Origin: an uncultured Pelagibacteraceae bacterium
Lineage (GTDB): Bacteria; Pseudomonadota; Alphaproteobacteria; Pelagibacterales; Pelagibacteraceae
Direction: 5' to 3'
Length of the DNA: 64,000 nt
Assembly (NCBI GenBank): GCA_902560075.1
Contig: CACEKE010000002.1
Coordinates: 83,917-147,916, forward strand
Position 1 is the first letter of the stretch. Every line of letters starts with the position of its first letter. The notes beneath the pieces are model-generated. The model saw only the letters and a list, made by a program, of their open reading frames with translations. It was not told where the DNA came from and did no database searches. The translations under genes and the position numbers were made by a program. Below, piece by piece: positions 10,970 through 21,888 of this stretch.

Positions 10970-11899
10970 ATGAAAATTAACAATTCCAGTATTAAAAAAT
11001 CTATTAACTATTTAAAAAATAATGAATGTATAGGTATACCTACAGAAACTGTTTATGGATTAGCCGCAAATGCATATTCAAGTAGTGCAGTTTCGAAAGT
11101 TTTTAAGCTTAAAAAAAGACCAAAAAAAAATCCTCTTATAGTTCATTATTATAGTAAATCTCAACTGGAGAGAGATTGCCACTTGAATAAAAATTTTTAT
11201 AAGCTCTATAAAAAATTTTGTCCAGGACCATTGACTTTTATTCTCAGGTTGAAAAGTAATAGTATGATTGATAATAAAGTGACAAATAAAAAAAAAAGCT
11301 TAGCAGTAAGATTTCCAAAGCATCCAGTCATAAGAAGTCTTTTAAGTAAGATTGATTTTCCGTTAGCGGCACCTAGTGCAAATATATCCTCAAGCATTAG
11401 TCCCGTCACCAAAAATGATGTAATAGATGAATTTGGAAAAAAAATTAAGTATGTATTAAATGGCGGTAGGTCAAATATTGGATTAGAGTCTACTATAATT
11501 GATTTGACTAGCAAACCAAAAATAATAAGGCTTGGAGGGTTAAACTTGGAATACTTGAAAAAAATTTTAAATGTAAGACTTAATTATAATTCAGATACTA
11601 AAAGAGACTATCCAGGACAAAGAAGGCTACATTACTCTCCTGGTATACCTATTAGATTAAATATAAAAGATCCAAAAAAAAATAGTGCTTACATTTTGAT
11701 AAATAAAAAAAAATTCACAAGCAGAAATTTTTTTTATTTAACTAAGAATAAAAATCTTGAGGAGGCAGGAAAAAATTTATACAAAACACTAAGAAAAATA
11801 AAGAAAAGAAAATTTAAATTAATTGAAGTTGAAAAAATTCCAAATACTGGAATTGGTCAAACTATTAATGATAGACTACAAAGAGCTTCGATTAAATGA
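10970..11899 (+). CDS. tsaC: Threonylcarbamoyl-AMP synthase (Sua5/YrdC family)
   Basis: This enzyme makes the threonylcarbamoyl-adenylate used for the t6A37 modification of ANN-decoding tRNAs. The YrdC domain fills residues 1-200: GIPTETVYGLAANAYS near residue 18, KKRPKKNPLIVHY near 44, and FPLAAPSANISSSISP near 128. Residues 200-309 carry the GQRRLHYSPGIP hinge and a divergent C-terminal domain, so it is the longer Sua5 form. It diverges from xseB and overlaps the following ABC ATPase gene by 4 bases. Confidence 0.9.
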   Translation: MKINNSSIKKSINYLKNNECIGIPTETVYGLAANAYSSSAVSKVFKLKKRPKKNPLIVHYYSKSQLERDCHLNKNFYKLYKKFCPGPLTFILRLKSNSMIDNKVTNKKKSLAVRFPKHPVIRSLLSKIDFPLAAPSANISSSISPVTKNDVIDEFGKKIKYVLNGGRSNIGLESTIIDLTSKPKIIRLGGLNLEYLKKILNVRLNYNSDTKRDYPGQRRLHYSPGIPIRLNIKDPKKNSAYILINKKKFTSRNFFYLTKNKNLEEAGKNLYKTLRKIKKRKFKLIEVEKIPNTGIGQTINDRLQRASIK

Positions 11900-12618
11900 G
11901 TATTAAAATTAAAAATTTATATAAAAACTACAAAGGTTTTGAAGCAGTTAAAAATTTAAATTTTGAAATTAAAAAAGGTTCAATTACTGGACTACTTGGA
12001 CCAAATGGATGCGGAAAAACTACAACAATAGGAATGATACTTGGTCTGATTAGACCAACTAAGGGGGAGGTTTTAATTAATAACAAAGATATTGAGATTG
12101 AAAAAAATAGAATAAGTGTTTTAGAAAAAATGAACTTTATATCTCCCTATGTCGAGCTTCCAAAAAAACTATCAGTCAAAGAAAACTTAATTGTTTATGG
12201 AAAAATGTATGAGGTAAAAAATCTTCAAAATAGAATTAATACATTATGTAATGATTTGAACCTTAAAGAGTTTTTAAACAAAAAAACTGGTGAATTATCA
12301 TCGGGTCAAAAAAATAGAGTTTCTTTGGCAAAATCCTTAATTAATAATCCAGAAATTTTATTATTAGATGAGCCTACAGCAAGCCTAGATCCAGATACAG
12401 GCGACTATGTCAGATCATACATTGAAAATTATGCAAAAAAAAATAATACAACAATACTACTAGCATCCCATAACATGAGTGAAGTGGAAAGATTATGTGA
12501 GAATATTATGATGATGAAACAAGGAAAAATAATCGATGAAGGTACATGTGAGGAATTAATTTTTAAACATGGTAGAGTAAATCTTGAAGAAACTTTTTTA
12601 AAGCTAGTAAGAGAATAA
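11896..12618 (+). CDS. ABC transporter ATP-binding protein (ABC-2 exporter type)
   Basis: This 240-residue ATPase has Walker A GPNGCGKTT near residue 35, the ABC signature LSSGQKNRVSLAKSL near 135, Walker B LLLDEPTASLD near 156 and the switch histidine in LLASHNMSE near 190. Together with the permease immediately downstream (2-base gap) it forms an ABC-2 exporter of the DrrA/NodI type. The substrate cannot be told from the sequence. It follows tsaC with a 4-base overlap. Confidence 0.92.
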   Translation: MSIKIKNLYKNYKGFEAVKNLNFEIKKGSITGLLGPNGCGKTTTIGMILGLIRPTKGEVLINNKDIEIEKNRISVLEKMNFISPYVELPKKLSVKENLIVYGKMYEVKNLQNRINTLCNDLNLKEFLNKKTGELSSGQKNRVSLAKSLINNPEILLLDEPTASLDPDTGDYVRSYIENYAKKNNTTILLASHNMSEVERLCENIMMMKQGKIIDEGTCEELIFKHGRVNLEETFLKLVRE

Positions 12619-12620
12619 TT

Positions 12621-13412
12621 ATGAAATTACGAAGAATGTATGCATTGTCTATAAGACATCTTTATTTGATAAGAGGATCTTTCCCTAGAATATTAGACCT
12701 AATTTATTGGCCAACAATTCAAATTATACTTTGGGGTTTTATTTCAAAGTTTTTTACGATGTACAGCGATTATTATAATAATACTGTAGGTGTAATCTTA
12801 AGTTGTGCAATACTATATGATTTCTTATTTAGATCGAGCATAAGTTTTAACATGTTATTTCTTGAAGAAATATGGAGTAGAAATTTTACAAATTTATTTG
12901 TAGCTCCCTTAAAATTAAGTGAAATTATCACTGCGCTAACATTTACAGCTCTTCTAAGAACTTTAATCGGGATTGTACCAGCAGTTTTATTAATGAGTCC
13001 TTTATTTGGGGTTTCTATAATAAATCTGGGAGCTCCATTATTTTTACTTTTTTTAAGTTTATACATGTTTGGAACAACTTTAGGTATTTTGGTAACTTCA
13101 GGTCTTTTGAGATTCGGGCCTGCATTTGAAAATACAGCATGGTCATCTCTTTTTCTATTGGCACCTTTAGGATGTGTTTATTATCCTCTATCAATCTTGC
13201 CTGAATGGCTACAATATATTTCTAATTTGTTGCCATTGGTATATGTATTCGAAGAAGCAAGATCAATCTTAATAAATAACTCTGTAAATTATGATAATAT
13301 TATAAATGCTTTGTTGTTAAATTTAATTTATTTTTCATTATCGGTGATAATATTTTATTTTTCTTTTTATGGAGCAAGAAAAAAAGGTACTTTAGTAAAT
13401 ATGGGGGAATAA
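12621..13412 (+). CDS. ABC-2 type transporter permease
   Basis: This 263-residue integral membrane protein has about six hydrophobic segments and the ABC-2 family pattern: a short cytoplasmic N-terminus, LIYWPTIQIILWGFISKF as the first segment, and the FLLAPLGCVYYPLSILPEW loop before the last pair of helices. It is the partner of the ATPase immediately upstream. An export role (lipid, polysaccharide or drug) is inferred from the family; the substrate is unknown. Confidence 0.88.
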   Translation: MKLRRMYALSIRHLYLIRGSFPRILDLIYWPTIQIILWGFISKFFTMYSDYYNNTVGVILSCAILYDFLFRSSISFNMLFLEEIWSRNFTNLFVAPLKLSEIITALTFTALLRTLIGIVPAVLLMSPLFGVSIINLGAPLFLLFLSLYMFGTTLGILVTSGLLRFGPAFENTAWSSLFLLAPLGCVYYPLSILPEWLQYISNLLPLVYVFEEARSILINNSVNYDNIINALLLNLIYFSLSVIIFYFSFYGARKKGTLVNMGE

Positions 13413-13444
13413 AAATTATAAAATTTAATATATTGATTGATAAT

Positions 13445-13521
13445 TGGTGCGCCTGCAAGGAGTCGAACCCTGAACCTCCAGAGCCGAAATCTGGCGCTCT
13501 ATCCAGTTGAGCTACAGACGC
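13445..13521 (-). tRNA. trnR: tRNA-Arg (anticodon UCG)
   Basis: A 77-base cloverleaf on the minus strand that includes an encoded CCA end. The acceptor stem is GCGTCTG with CAGGCGC (one G-U pair), the D-stem GCTC/GAGC, the anticodon stem CCAGA/TCTGG around loop TTTCGGC, and the T-arm CAGGG TTCGACT CCTTG. The anticodon is UCG, which reads CGN arginine codons. It lies between the ABC permease and rluD. Confidence 0.92.
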
Positions 13522-13544
13522 ATTATTTATTAATATTATAATTT

Positions 13545-14519
13545 ATGAATAATATCATTAATTTTGTTGTAGAAAATATTCAAGGCAATCCAAGAATAGA
13601 CTATTACCTGAGTAAAAATTATAAAAATTTGAGTAGAACAAAGATAAAAAACCTAATTTTAAATAAGTTTCTTAAAATAAATGGACAAGTTGTAAATAGT
13701 CCATCTAAGAAGATCAATCTAGGTGATAAAATTTATTTAAAAATAATAGAAGAAAATAAGGTCACTTTAAAACCTTACGATTATAATTTAGATATTATTT
13801 TTGAAGATAAAGATATTTTAGTTTTAAATAAACAATCGGGAATATCGATACATCCAGGAGCAGGAAATTATGATAAAACTGTCGTAAACGCCTTAATTAA
13901 ATATTGTAATAAAAATCTTTCTGACGTGGGTGAAAAATATAGACCTGGTATTGTGCACAGAATTGACAAAGATACCTCTGGTTTAATAATAATTGCTAAA
14001 AATAACATAAGTCATTTAAAATTGTCCGAACAATTTAAAAATCACACCATAGATAGAGTTTATCTTGCTCTGGTGTGGGGAAAGATTAGACCTCGGTCTG
14101 GAAGAATTGAAAATTTTATAAAGCGCAGTGTTAAAAATAGACAATTAATGGAAGTAAGTTTAACAAAAGGTAAAAAAGCGATAACAAATTACAAAACCAT
14201 TGAAGTGTTCGAGAGTGACAAATCACCAACTTTTAGTTTAGTTGAATGCAAGCTTGAAACGGGAAGAACACATCAAATCAGAGTTCATTTAAGCAATAAA
14301 GGTAATCACATAGTTGGTGATAAACACTATAAGAAAAAATTTAAAAAAATAACAAATGTTGATGAAGAATTATTTAATATTTTAAATACTTTAAATAGAC
14401 AATTTTTACATGCAGCAAGTATTCGCTTTACCCATCCTGTTAGCAATAAGAGATTATTTTTCGAGTCAAAATTACCAAATGATTTGGAAAAATTATTAAA
14501 AAGTCTAAGAAATACTTGA
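13545..14519 (+). CDS. rluD: 23S rRNA pseudouridine synthase (RluD-like)
   Basis: This 324-residue protein has an N-terminal S4 RNA-binding domain (residues about 15-75) and a RluA-family catalytic domain. The catalytic motif GIVHRIDKDTSGLIIIAKN near residue 140 holds the nucleophilic aspartate, and LETGRTHQIRVHLS near 238 is the second signature. RluD modifies helix 69 of 23S rRNA. The next gene is rpoH, the order seen in many alphaproteobacteria, which supports RluD over RluC. Confidence 0.87.
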   Translation: MNNIINFVVENIQGNPRIDYYLSKNYKNLSRTKIKNLILNKFLKINGQVVNSPSKKINLGDKIYLKIIEENKVTLKPYDYNLDIIFEDKDILVLNKQSGISIHPGAGNYDKTVVNALIKYCNKNLSDVGEKYRPGIVHRIDKDTSGLIIIAKNNISHLKLSEQFKNHTIDRVYLALVWGKIRPRSGRIENFIKRSVKNRQLMEVSLTKGKKAITNYKTIEVFESDKSPTFSLVECKLETGRTHQIRVHLSNKGNHIVGDKHYKKKFKKITNVDEELFNILNTLNRQFLHAASIRFTHPVSNKRLFFESKLPNDLEKLLKSLRNT

Positions 14520-14567
14520 AAAAGAAATCATTGTAAAAATAAAAAACTTTATTAAATAAATAACATT

Positions 14568-15458
14568 ATGAGCAATTCAAAATATAACCTTCCAACACTA
14601 GCTAGTGATGGATCTCTGGCAGCTTATTTATCTCAAATTAAAAAGTTTCCAATGTTAGATGCAGAAGAAGAATATATGCTGGCTAAAAATTGGCAAAATA
14701 CTGGAAATGTAAAGTCTGCCGAGAAACTTGTTACGAGTCACCTCAGATTGGTTGCAAAAATAGCCATGGGCTATAAAGGTTATGGATTGCCAATCAATGA
14801 AATGATTTCAGAGGGAAATATTGGGTTAATGCAAGCTGTTAAGAAATTTGAACCTGAAAAAGGTTTTAGATTAGCAACTTATGCAATGTGGTGGATAAAA
14901 GCTTCAATTCAAGAATATATTTTAAGATCCTGGAGTTTGGTTAAAATAGGAACCACAACTGCTCAAAAAAAGTTATTCTTTAATTTAAAGAAATTAAAAA
15001 ATCAAATTGCACCTAGAACGGATGGTGATCTTAAGGATGAGCATGTGAAAAAAATTGCAAAAGATTTAGATGTTAGTGAAAATGAAGTTGTTTCAATGAA
15101 TAGAAGATTATCTGGAAAAGAAAAGTCTTTAAACTCTCCGATTGGCGAAGACGGTGATGAATGGCAAGATTGGATAGTAGATAATCAAATGGATCAGGAA
15201 TTAAAATTTGCTCATCAAGAGGAAATGGAACAAAGAAAAGGTCTTTTAAAAGACTCAATTAGAATTTTAAATGAAAGAGAAAAAGAAATATTATATTCGA
15301 GAAGATTAAATGATAACCCTGTAACCTTAGAAGAATTGAGTAAAAAGTTTAAGATAAGCAGGGAGAGAATTAGGCAGATTGAAAATAAAGCATTTGAAAA
15401 ACTGCAAAAGCATATGCTTAATTCAGCTAAATCAAAAAATCTCTTACCTGCAAATTAA
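14568..15458 (+). CDS. rpoH: RNA polymerase sigma-32 factor
   Basis: This 296-residue sigma-70-family protein drives heat-shock transcription. Region 1.2 begins [20 protein letters not shown]; region 2 has [33 protein letters not shown] and [27 protein letters not shown] residues around 85-125; region 4 ends with [18 protein letters not shown]. The [11 protein letters not shown] stretch near residue 135 is the RpoH box that separates it from RpoD. Its stop interlocks with that of the convergent purA. Confidence 0.96.
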   Translation: MSNSKYNLPTLASDGSLAAYLSQIKKFPMLDAEEEYMLAKNWQNTGNVKSAEKLVTSHLRLVAKIAMGYKGYGLPINEMISEGNIGLMQAVKKFEPEKGFRLATYAMWWIKASIQEYILRSWSLVKIGTTTAQKKLFFNLKKLKNQIAPRTDGDLKDEHVKKIAKDLDVSENEVVSMNRRLSGKEKSLNSPIGEDGDEWQDWIVDNQMDQELKFAHQEEMEQRKGLLKDSIRILNEREKEILYSRRLNDNPVTLEELSKKFKISRERIRQIENKAFEKLQKHMLNSAKSKNLLPAN

Positions 15459-16747
15459 TTTTTAAAAGGATCTTGAATTAGTATAGTGTCTTCTCTCTCT
15501 GGACTCGTCGAGATACTAGAAATTTTAGTTTCTATAAATTTCTCTAAATCTTGAATATATATTTTTGCGTTTTTAGGCAGTTCATCAAAATTTTTTATTC
15601 CAACGGTTGAAGATTTCCAACCATCATAAGTCTTATAGATTGGTTTTACTTTTAGTTGATCATCTACAGCTGCAGGCAGGTAATCAATTTTTTTTCCATT
15701 AATCTCGTACGCTACACAGATTTTAATTTCATCTAGTTCATCTAAAACATCAAGTTTTGTGAGAGCTATTCCGTCAATTCCGGAAATTTTAATTGTTTGC
15801 CTTACTAGTACTCCGTCAAACCAACCACATCTTCTTTTTCTACTTGTCACTGTACCAAATTCTTTCCCTCTAGTACCGAGCTCCTCACCTACCTTATCTT
15901 TTAACTCAGTTGGAAAAGGTCCCTCACCAACTCTTGTCGTATAAGCTTTTGTAATTCCTAATACATAATTTATGGAATTAGGACCACAACCAGTTCCTGT
16001 AGCAGCTGATGAAGCAACAGTATTTGAAGAAGTTACAAATGGATAAGTTCCATGATCTACATCTAGCAATATTCCTTGAGCTCCTTCAAACAAAATTTTT
16101 TTATTTTTTTGTTTAAATTCGTCAATTTTTTTCCAAACCGGTTGAGAATATTTCAAAATGTTTGGTGCGATTTTAAGTAACTCCTCTATCAAAACACCTT
16201 TCTCGTAAATTTTTTTTTTTAATCCTTTTCTAATTGCATTGTGATGAGCTAGAACATTATCTAATCTTTTATTTAAATTTTCTTTTGAGGCTAAATCCAT
16301 CACTCTAATAGATCTTCTGCCTACTTTGTCCTCATAAGCTGGGCCTATTCCTCTTCTAGTTGTTCCAATTTTAGAGTTTCCAGCAGCATCTTCTCTGATT
16401 TCATCCATTTCCCTGTGAAAAGGTAGTATTAAATTTGCTGCTTCAGATATTATTAAGTTTTTTTCATCTACGTTTACACCTTTCGAATTTATCTCTTTTA
16501 TTTCATCTAATAAAGCCCATGGGTCAATAACAACTCCATTTCCAATAATTGATATTTTGTTTTTTCTAACAATCCCAGACGGTAATAATCTCAATTTATA
16601 TGTAACACCATCAATAACTAAAGTATGTCCTGCATTATGGCCACCTTGAAATCTAATTACAACATCGGCGTGGCTTGAAAGCCAGTCAACTATTTTCCCT
16701 TTTCCTTCATCTCCCCATTGAGACCCTACTACTACTACATTTTTCAT
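15455..16747 (-). CDS. purA: Adenylosuccinate synthetase
   Basis: This enzyme makes adenylosuccinate from IMP, aspartate and GTP, the committed step to AMP. The 430-residue chain starts with [19 protein letters not shown] (GTP P-loop and catalytic Asp) and has [10 protein letters not shown] near residue 37, [14 protein letters not shown] near 130 and [20 protein letters not shown] near 222. All catalytic signatures are intact. It overlaps the upstream thiD by 4 bases. Confidence 0.97.
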   Translation of the reverse strand: MKNVVVVGSQWGDEGKGKIVDWLSSHADVVIRFQGGHNAGHTLVIDGVTYKLRLLPSGIVRKNKISIIGNGVVIDPWALLDEIKEINSKGVNVDEKNLIISEAANLILPFHREMDEIREDAAGNSKIGTTRRGIGPAYEDKVGRRSIRVMDLASKENLNKRLDNVLAHHNAIRKGLKKKIYEKGVLIEELLKIAPNILKYSQPVWKKIDEFKQKNKKILFEGAQGILLDVDHGTYPFVTSSNTVASSAATGTGCGPNSINYVLGITKAYTTRVGEGPFPTELKDKVGEELGTRGKEFGTVTSRKRRCGWFDGVLVRQTIKISGIDGIALTKLDVLDELDEIKICVAYEINGKKIDYLPAAVDDQLKVKPIYKTYDGWKSSTVGIKNFDELPKNAKIYIQDLEKFIETKISSISTSPEREDTILIQDPFKN

Positions 16748-17556
16748 TTAAATTTTTTATTTATAATAAATGTGTTCAAATGGTTAATTGGTCCATTTCC
16801 TTTTCCAAATTTAGGTCCTGAACTTATTGCTTGGTTAACATACTTAATTGCCATCTCACAAGATTTCTTTAATGTTTTTCCACATGAATAAAATGAAGTT
16901 ATAGCACTAGATAAAGTGCACCCGGTGCCATGTGTATTTTTTGTTTTATATCTTTTGCTTTTGAACTTAACAATTTCAATTTTATTGACAAAAATATCTA
17001 TTACAAATTTTGAATTATTATGACCACCTTTTATAAGTACATTTTTTGCTCCCATATCAATTAATAATTTCGCTGCGAGAATCATGTCTTCAGTATTTTT
17101 GATTTGAATTCCTGACAAAATTTCTGCTTCTGGTATATTTGGAGTTATCAAAGATACTTTTTTTATTAATTCACTCCTTAAAATTTTTATAGACTTACTA
17201 TCTATAAGTTTAGCACCCCCTTTTGCTACCATTACTGGGTCTAATATTATCTTATTTATACTAATTTTTTTTAACGAATTTATTACGGATCTTATGACTG
17301 GTGTAGAATGAAGCATGCCTATTTTAATTGCGTCTGGTTTTATATCTTTGGAGGTGAATTCAATTTGTTGGGAAATATTTTTTGCAGAAACTGGCAAAAT
17401 AGATAAAACACCTGTTGTATTTTGTGAAGTAATAGCAGTTATAGCTGTCATCGCATAACAACCTAAAGAAGTGACTGTTTTAATATCGGCTTGTATTCCT
17501 GCTCCACCCGATGAGTCTGATCCTGCAATAATTAAAATTTTAGATTTTATTTTCAA
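16744..17556 (-). CDS. thiD: Hydroxymethylpyrimidine (phosphate) kinase
   Basis: This 270-residue ribokinase-family protein phosphorylates HMP and HMP-P for thiamine synthesis. The N-terminal [17 protein letters not shown], the [14 protein letters not shown] stretch near residue 100 and the anion-hole motif [14 protein letters not shown] near 205 are all present. With thiE at 36,358 it gives the late steps of thiamine assembly; thiC is not in the window. It overlaps purA and is 1 base from glmM. Confidence 0.94.
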   Translation of the reverse strand: MKIKSKILIIAGSDSSGGAGIQADIKTVTSLGCYAMTAITAITSQNTTGVLSILPVSAKNISQQIEFTSKDIKPDAIKIGMLHSTPVIRSVINSLKKISINKIILDPVMVAKGGAKLIDSKSIKILRSELIKKVSLITPNIPEAEILSGIQIKNTEDMILAAKLLIDMGAKNVLIKGGHNNSKFVIDIFVNKIEIVKFKSKRYKTKNTHGTGCTLSSAITSFYSCGKTLKKSCEMAIKYVNQAISSGPKFGKGNGPINHLNTFIINKKFK

Positions 17557-17557
17557 A

Positions 17558-18889
17558 TTAGTTAATCGATTTTTTTACAATATTAATACATTTAAAAATT
17601 AATTTTTTATCATTACTTTCACACATAATCCTTATTTTAGGTTCAGTGCCTGATTTTCTAACAAGCATTCTACCGTTTCCACTAATTAATTTATTTGCAT
17701 TATTTATGGCTTTTTTACATTTATCACTTTTGATTATGGATTTATTTTTTACAATTACGTTTTCTAATAATTGAGGTGTTGGTTTAAAATTATTGAATAA
17801 TTCACTAGCTTTTTTTCCTTTTCTCATTGAAAACAAAACTTCTAAAGCTACTAATAAACCATCTCCTGTTGTTGCAAACTTGCCTAAAATTATGTGACCA
17901 GATTGTTCGCCACCTAAATTAAATTTATTTTTTTTCATTAATTCCTTAACATGCCTATCTCCAACCTGAGATCTTAAAAACTTAATTTTGTTTTTCTTAA
18001 AGTACTCTTCTAATCCAAAATTGGACATTAAAGTTCCAATCACACCACCTTTTAAAATTTTTTTTTTTTTCCATCTTTTAGCCAACATTGCTATTATGGC
18101 ATCACCATCTACTATTTTGCCATTTTCATCACATATAATTATTCTGTCGGCATCTCCATCTAAAGATATGCCTATATGTGCTTTATTTTTTTTTGTAAAA
18201 TTTCTTATCTTATTTGGATAGGTGGAGCCACATCTTTCATTAATGTTAAATCCATTTGGATTAATTCCAGTTTTATAAACTTGGGCACCAAGAGATTCAA
18301 ATAACAATGGTCCAACTTTATAGGCTGCACCATTCGCACAATCAATAGCAATTTTAAGACCTCGTAGATTAAACTGATTTGGAAAATTACTCCTCAAAAT
18401 TTCAATATATTTTTCTGAACCGCTCTCAAGCCTTTGAACTCTTCCAAGAATTTTTGGATTTGATAAATTGATAGATATATTAGTATCTATCAATTTTTCA
18501 ATTTTTTTTTCAATTAAGTCAGATAGCTTTAGTCCATCTGGACCAAATAACTTTAAGCCATTATCATAATATGGATTATGTGATGCAGTAATCATAATAC
18601 CCAAATTTGCTCGCATTTTTTTTGTTAGCATTGCTAAACCATTTGTTGGTAGTGGACCAAATGTAAATACATGCATTCCGGCTGAGGCCAACCCTGATAC
18701 AAGTGCAGGCTCTAAAGTATAACCAGATAATCTTGTATCTTTAGCAATTATAGCTATTTGCTTATTTTTTTTTTGGTTCTTAAAATACGTGCCGGCTGCT
18801 AAGCCAAATTTGAAAAACATTTCTCCATTTATTTTTTCTTTATTTACTCTGCCTCTTATTCCGTCAGTGCCAAAATATTTTTTTAACAT
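17558..18889 (-). CDS. glmM: Phosphoglucosamine mutase
   Basis: This protein interconverts glucosamine-6-P and glucosamine-1-P on the way to UDP-GlcNAc for peptidoglycan and LPS. The 443-residue chain has KYFGTDGIRG at the N-terminus, the phosphoserine loop ITASHNPYYDNGLK near residue 100, the metal loop SLDGDADRIIICDENG near 242, GGEQSGHI near 325 and the C-terminal phosphate-binding RKSGTEPKIRIM. It is directly after folP (1-base overlap), the usual ftsH-folP-glmM order. Confidence 0.96.
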   Translation of the reverse strand: MLKKYFGTDGIRGRVNKEKINGEMFFKFGLAAGTYFKNQKKNKQIAIIAKDTRLSGYTLEPALVSGLASAGMHVFTFGPLPTNGLAMLTKKMRANLGIMITASHNPYYDNGLKLFGPDGLKLSDLIEKKIEKLIDTNISINLSNPKILGRVQRLESGSEKYIEILRSNFPNQFNLRGLKIAIDCANGAAYKVGPLLFESLGAQVYKTGINPNGFNINERCGSTYPNKIRNFTKKNKAHIGISLDGDADRIIICDENGKIVDGDAIIAMLAKRWKKKKILKGGVIGTLMSNFGLEEYFKKNKIKFLRSQVGDRHVKELMKKNKFNLGGEQSGHIILGKFATTGDGLLVALEVLFSMRKGKKASELFNNFKPTPQLLENVIVKNKSIIKSDKCKKAINNANKLISGNGRMLVRKSGTEPKIRIMCESNDKKLIFKCINIVKKSIN

Positions 18890-19938
18890 TAATTATAAAT
18901 TTTTTTAAATACCTTTAAACCTTGGTTAATTTCATTAACATCATGAACTCTAAGTATTTGAACTCCTTGCATTAAACTATATATACTAGAAGATAATGTT
19001 CCTCCTAATCTATTTTTACTATCATTTATACCAGATATTTCTCGGATAAACCTTTTTCTTGATACTCCTAATAATATTGGGAGTCCAAGTGAATGGAAAA
19101 TAGAAATTTGTTTAATCAAAGTAATATTATGTTTCAAATTTTTACCAAAACCTATACCTGGATCGATTAATATCTGATTATGTCTAATTCCATATTTTCT
19201 TAATTTTTTGAGCTTCTTTTCAAAGAAATCAAAAATATCTAAAAGAACATTTTTGTATGAAGGATTTATTTGCATATTTTTTGGAGTACCTTTCATGTGG
19301 TGAATAACAAATGGTAAATTAGAATGTTTTAAAAATTTAAAAATATTCTTATCATAGCTAAGGCCCGAGACATCATTAATTAAATCTAATTTGTAAGAAA
19401 GCGCTTTACGCATGACATATGTTTTTCTTGTATCTAATGAGATAAAAATTTTTTTTTTGTTTAGATATTTTAAAGTTTCTTTGACTCTATTCCACTCATT
19501 TTTCTGATTAACATCTTTAGATCCGGGTCTAGTTGACTCACCACCAATGTCAATTATATTTGCACCTGATCTAATCAGTTTATTAATTTGTGATTTCGAG
19601 GCATTTATTTCATTATATTTACCACCGTCTGAAAAACTGTCAGGTGTCAAATTTAAAATACCCATTAAAAGAGGTATATTTTTTAAATTTAATTTTCTAA
19701 TTTTTTTTATTTTGCAAATATTTTTTAAATCGCTAAGAACTTTTTTTTTTATATTTTTCGGAAGATGATTTAATTGCTTAATATTTAATTTTCTTTTACT
19801 GGTTCTTGTTATAATCTCTATTGTATCAAACGATATACTTTTATTTCCACCTAAGGGTAAACTTAGGTTTTTTTTAACTTTTTGTAATGAATTTTTTCCA
19901 AAATAAAAATTACACGCTCTAGTGTAATATTTTTGCAT
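18889..19938 (-). CDS. folP: Dihydropteroate synthase with N-terminal extension
   Basis: This enzyme condenses p-aminobenzoate with hydroxymethyl-dihydropterin diphosphate in folate synthesis. The TIM-barrel core starts near residue 88 (PLLMGILNLTPDSFSDGG), followed by IDIGGESTRPGS, LINDVSG and LIDPGIGFGKNLKHN. The 349 residues exceed the usual 270-280 because of about 85 lysine-rich N-terminal residues of no recognised fold; similar extensions occur in some alphaproteobacterial FolP proteins. It lies between ftsH and glmM. Confidence 0.92.
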   Translation of the reverse strand: MQKYYTRACNFYFGKNSLQKVKKNLSLPLGGNKSISFDTIEIITRTSKRKLNIKQLNHLPKNIKKKVLSDLKNICKIKKIRKLNLKNIPLLMGILNLTPDSFSDGGKYNEINASKSQINKLIRSGANIIDIGGESTRPGSKDVNQKNEWNRVKETLKYLNKKKIFISLDTRKTYVMRKALSYKLDLINDVSGLSYDKNIFKFLKHSNLPFVIHHMKGTPKNMQINPSYKNVLLDIFDFFEKKLKKLRKYGIRHNQILIDPGIGFGKNLKHNITLIKQISIFHSLGLPILLGVSRKRFIREISGINDSKNRLGGTLSSSIYSLMQGVQILRVHDVNEINQGLKVFKKIYN

Positions 19939-19943
19939 TAAGT

Positions 19944-21836
19944 TTAGTGGACAATTTTTGGTTTTAACCCAATTGATCCTAAAGCTGATCCTTTGTCTTC
20001 ATCCTCTACTTTAAGATCTTCCTTATTAGAAGGATAGACATTTTTGTTTACTATATCCTCAATTTCTTCACCACTTAATGTTTCATAAGTTAATAGTGCT
20101 TTTGCGAGTTTATGCAAATCTTCAATCTTATCAGTTAGTATTTTTTTTGCTCTCTCATAACCTTTGTCGACAAATTTTCTAATTTCTGCATCTACTTTTT
20201 TTGCAGTTTCCTCAGACATATTTTGTTGTCTTGCAACTGATCTTCCAAGAAATACCTCTTCTTCATTTTCTCCATAAGCCACTGGGCCAAGTTCTTTACT
20301 TAGTCCTGCTCTCATAACCATTGCTCTAGCCCTTTTTGTAGCTTGTTCAATATCACTCACTGCTCCAGTAGTTACTTTATCATGTCCGAAAATTAGCTCC
20401 TCAGCAACACGTCCACCCATAGCAATTGACATCTGTGCGTGCAATTGTTCTCTTGTCTGTGAAACTTCATCTTTCTCAGGAAGTTGCATTACCATTCCTA
20501 AAGCTCTACCTCTCGGTATTATAGTCGCTTTATGTATTGGATAGGCGGCTTTTTCATTGATGGTGACTATAGCATGTCCTGCCTCATGATAAGCTGTAAG
20601 TCTTTTTTCGTCCTCAGTCATGACCATAGATCTTCTTTCAGCACCCATCATTACTTTGTCTTTTGCTTCTTCAAATTCTAAGTACGTAACTATTCTTTTG
20701 TTTTTTCTTGCTGCTAGCAATGCTGCTTCATTAACGAGATTAGCAAGATCCGCTCCAGAAAATCCAGGAGTGCCTCTTGCAATTGTTCTTAAGTTTATAT
20801 CCGGGGTCATTGAAATCTTTTTACTGTGAACTTTTAATATTTTTTCTCTGCCAATAATATCTGGAAGAGAAACAACAACTTGTCTATCAAACCTTCCTGG
20901 TCTCAATAATGCTGGGTCTAAAACATCTGGTCTATTTGTTGCTGCTATAATAATTACACCTTCATTGGTATCAAAGCCATCCATTTCAACAAGTAACTGG
21001 TTTAAAGTTTGCTCTCTCTCGTCGTTTCCACCTCCTAAACCAGCACCTCTACTTCTTCCTACTGCGTCTATCTCATCTATAAATATTATACAAGGTGAAT
21101 GTTTTTTTCCTTGCTCAAACATATCTCTGACTCTTGATGCGCCAACTCCAACAAACATTTCTACAAAATCAGATCCAGAAATTGTAAAAAAAGGAACTCC
21201 CGCTTCACCTGCTATTGCTCTAGCTAACAAAGTTTTACCAGTACCCGGTGGTCCTACTAATAAACATCCTCTTGGAATTTTTCCTCCAAGTCTACTAAAT
21301 TTTTTTGGATCTTTTAAAAACTCTACTACTTCCTCTACTTCTTCTTTAGCTTCCTCTACACCCGCAACATCATTAAAGGTTACCTTACCTTTAACTTCAT
21401 TCATCATTTTTGCCTTGGATCTTCCAAAACCCATTGCACCGCCCTTTCCTCCCTGCATTTGTCGCATAAAGAATATCCAAACTGCAATTAACAACAACAT
21501 TGGAAACCAAGATAGCAAAACACCAAACAATGAAGGCATTTTCTCGTCAAGTGGTGCTGCAGAAATGCTGACGCCTTTTTCAGTTAACCTTTGGATTAAG
21601 TTTGGATCATTTGGAGAATAGGTAGTGAAATTCTCACCATTTGAAAGTATACCTTTTATATTATTACCCTGAATATCAACTTGGACTACTCTACCATTAT
21701 CAACCTCATTTAAAAATTCTGAAAAAATTATACTATTATTTTGTGATATGGACCTTTGGGGGTTCTTAAACATATTGTAAAGTCCTATAGTAAGAACTAT
21801 TATAACAGCCCACATTGCTAGGTTTCTAAAATTCAT
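19944..21836 (-). CDS. ftsH: ATP-dependent zinc metalloprotease FtsH
   Basis: This is a membrane-bound AAA+ protease that degrades unassembled membrane proteins and regulators such as sigma-32. Of 630 residues, the first hydrophobic segment is at 7-23, a periplasmic domain follows, and the second segment lies near 104-123. Walker A GPPGTGKT is at 195-202, Walker B is [17 protein letters not shown], then the second region of homology [13 protein letters not shown] and the zinc site HEAGHAIV. The order tilS-ftsH-folP-glmM is the common proteobacterial one. Confidence 0.97.
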   Translation of the reverse strand: MNFRNLAMWAVIIVLTIGLYNMFKNPQRSISQNNSIIFSEFLNEVDNGRVVQVDIQGNNIKGILSNGENFTTYSPNDPNLIQRLTEKGVSISAAPLDEKMPSLFGVLLSWFPMLLLIAVWIFFMRQMQGGKGGAMGFGRSKAKMMNEVKGKVTFNDVAGVEEAKEEVEEVVEFLKDPKKFSRLGGKIPRGCLLVGPPGTGKTLLARAIAGEAGVPFFTISGSDFVEMFVGVGASRVRDMFEQGKKHSPCIIFIDEIDAVGRSRGAGLGGGNDEREQTLNQLLVEMDGFDTNEGVIIIAATNRPDVLDPALLRPGRFDRQVVVSLPDIIGREKILKVHSKKISMTPDINLRTIARGTPGFSGADLANLVNEAALLAARKNKRIVTYLEFEEAKDKVMMGAERRSMVMTEDEKRLTAYHEAGHAIVTINEKAAYPIHKATIIPRGRALGMVMQLPEKDEVSQTREQLHAQMSIAMGGRVAEELIFGHDKVTTGAVSDIEQATKRARAMVMRAGLSKELGPVAYGENEEEVFLGRSVARQQNMSEETAKKVDAEIRKFVDKGYERAKKILTDKIEDLHKLAKALLTYETLSGEEIEDIVNKNVYPSNKEDLKVEDEDKGSALGSIGLKPKIVH

Positions 21837-21888
21837 ACGATATAATTAAGAATTATTGAGAATTTAACAAGAGGCAAATTATACAGAA

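Noticed and set aside
20965..21621. 218-residue open frame on the plus strand
   Set aside because: It lies wholly antisense to ftsH, whose motifs are intact; the Pro/Ser-rich translation has no family features.
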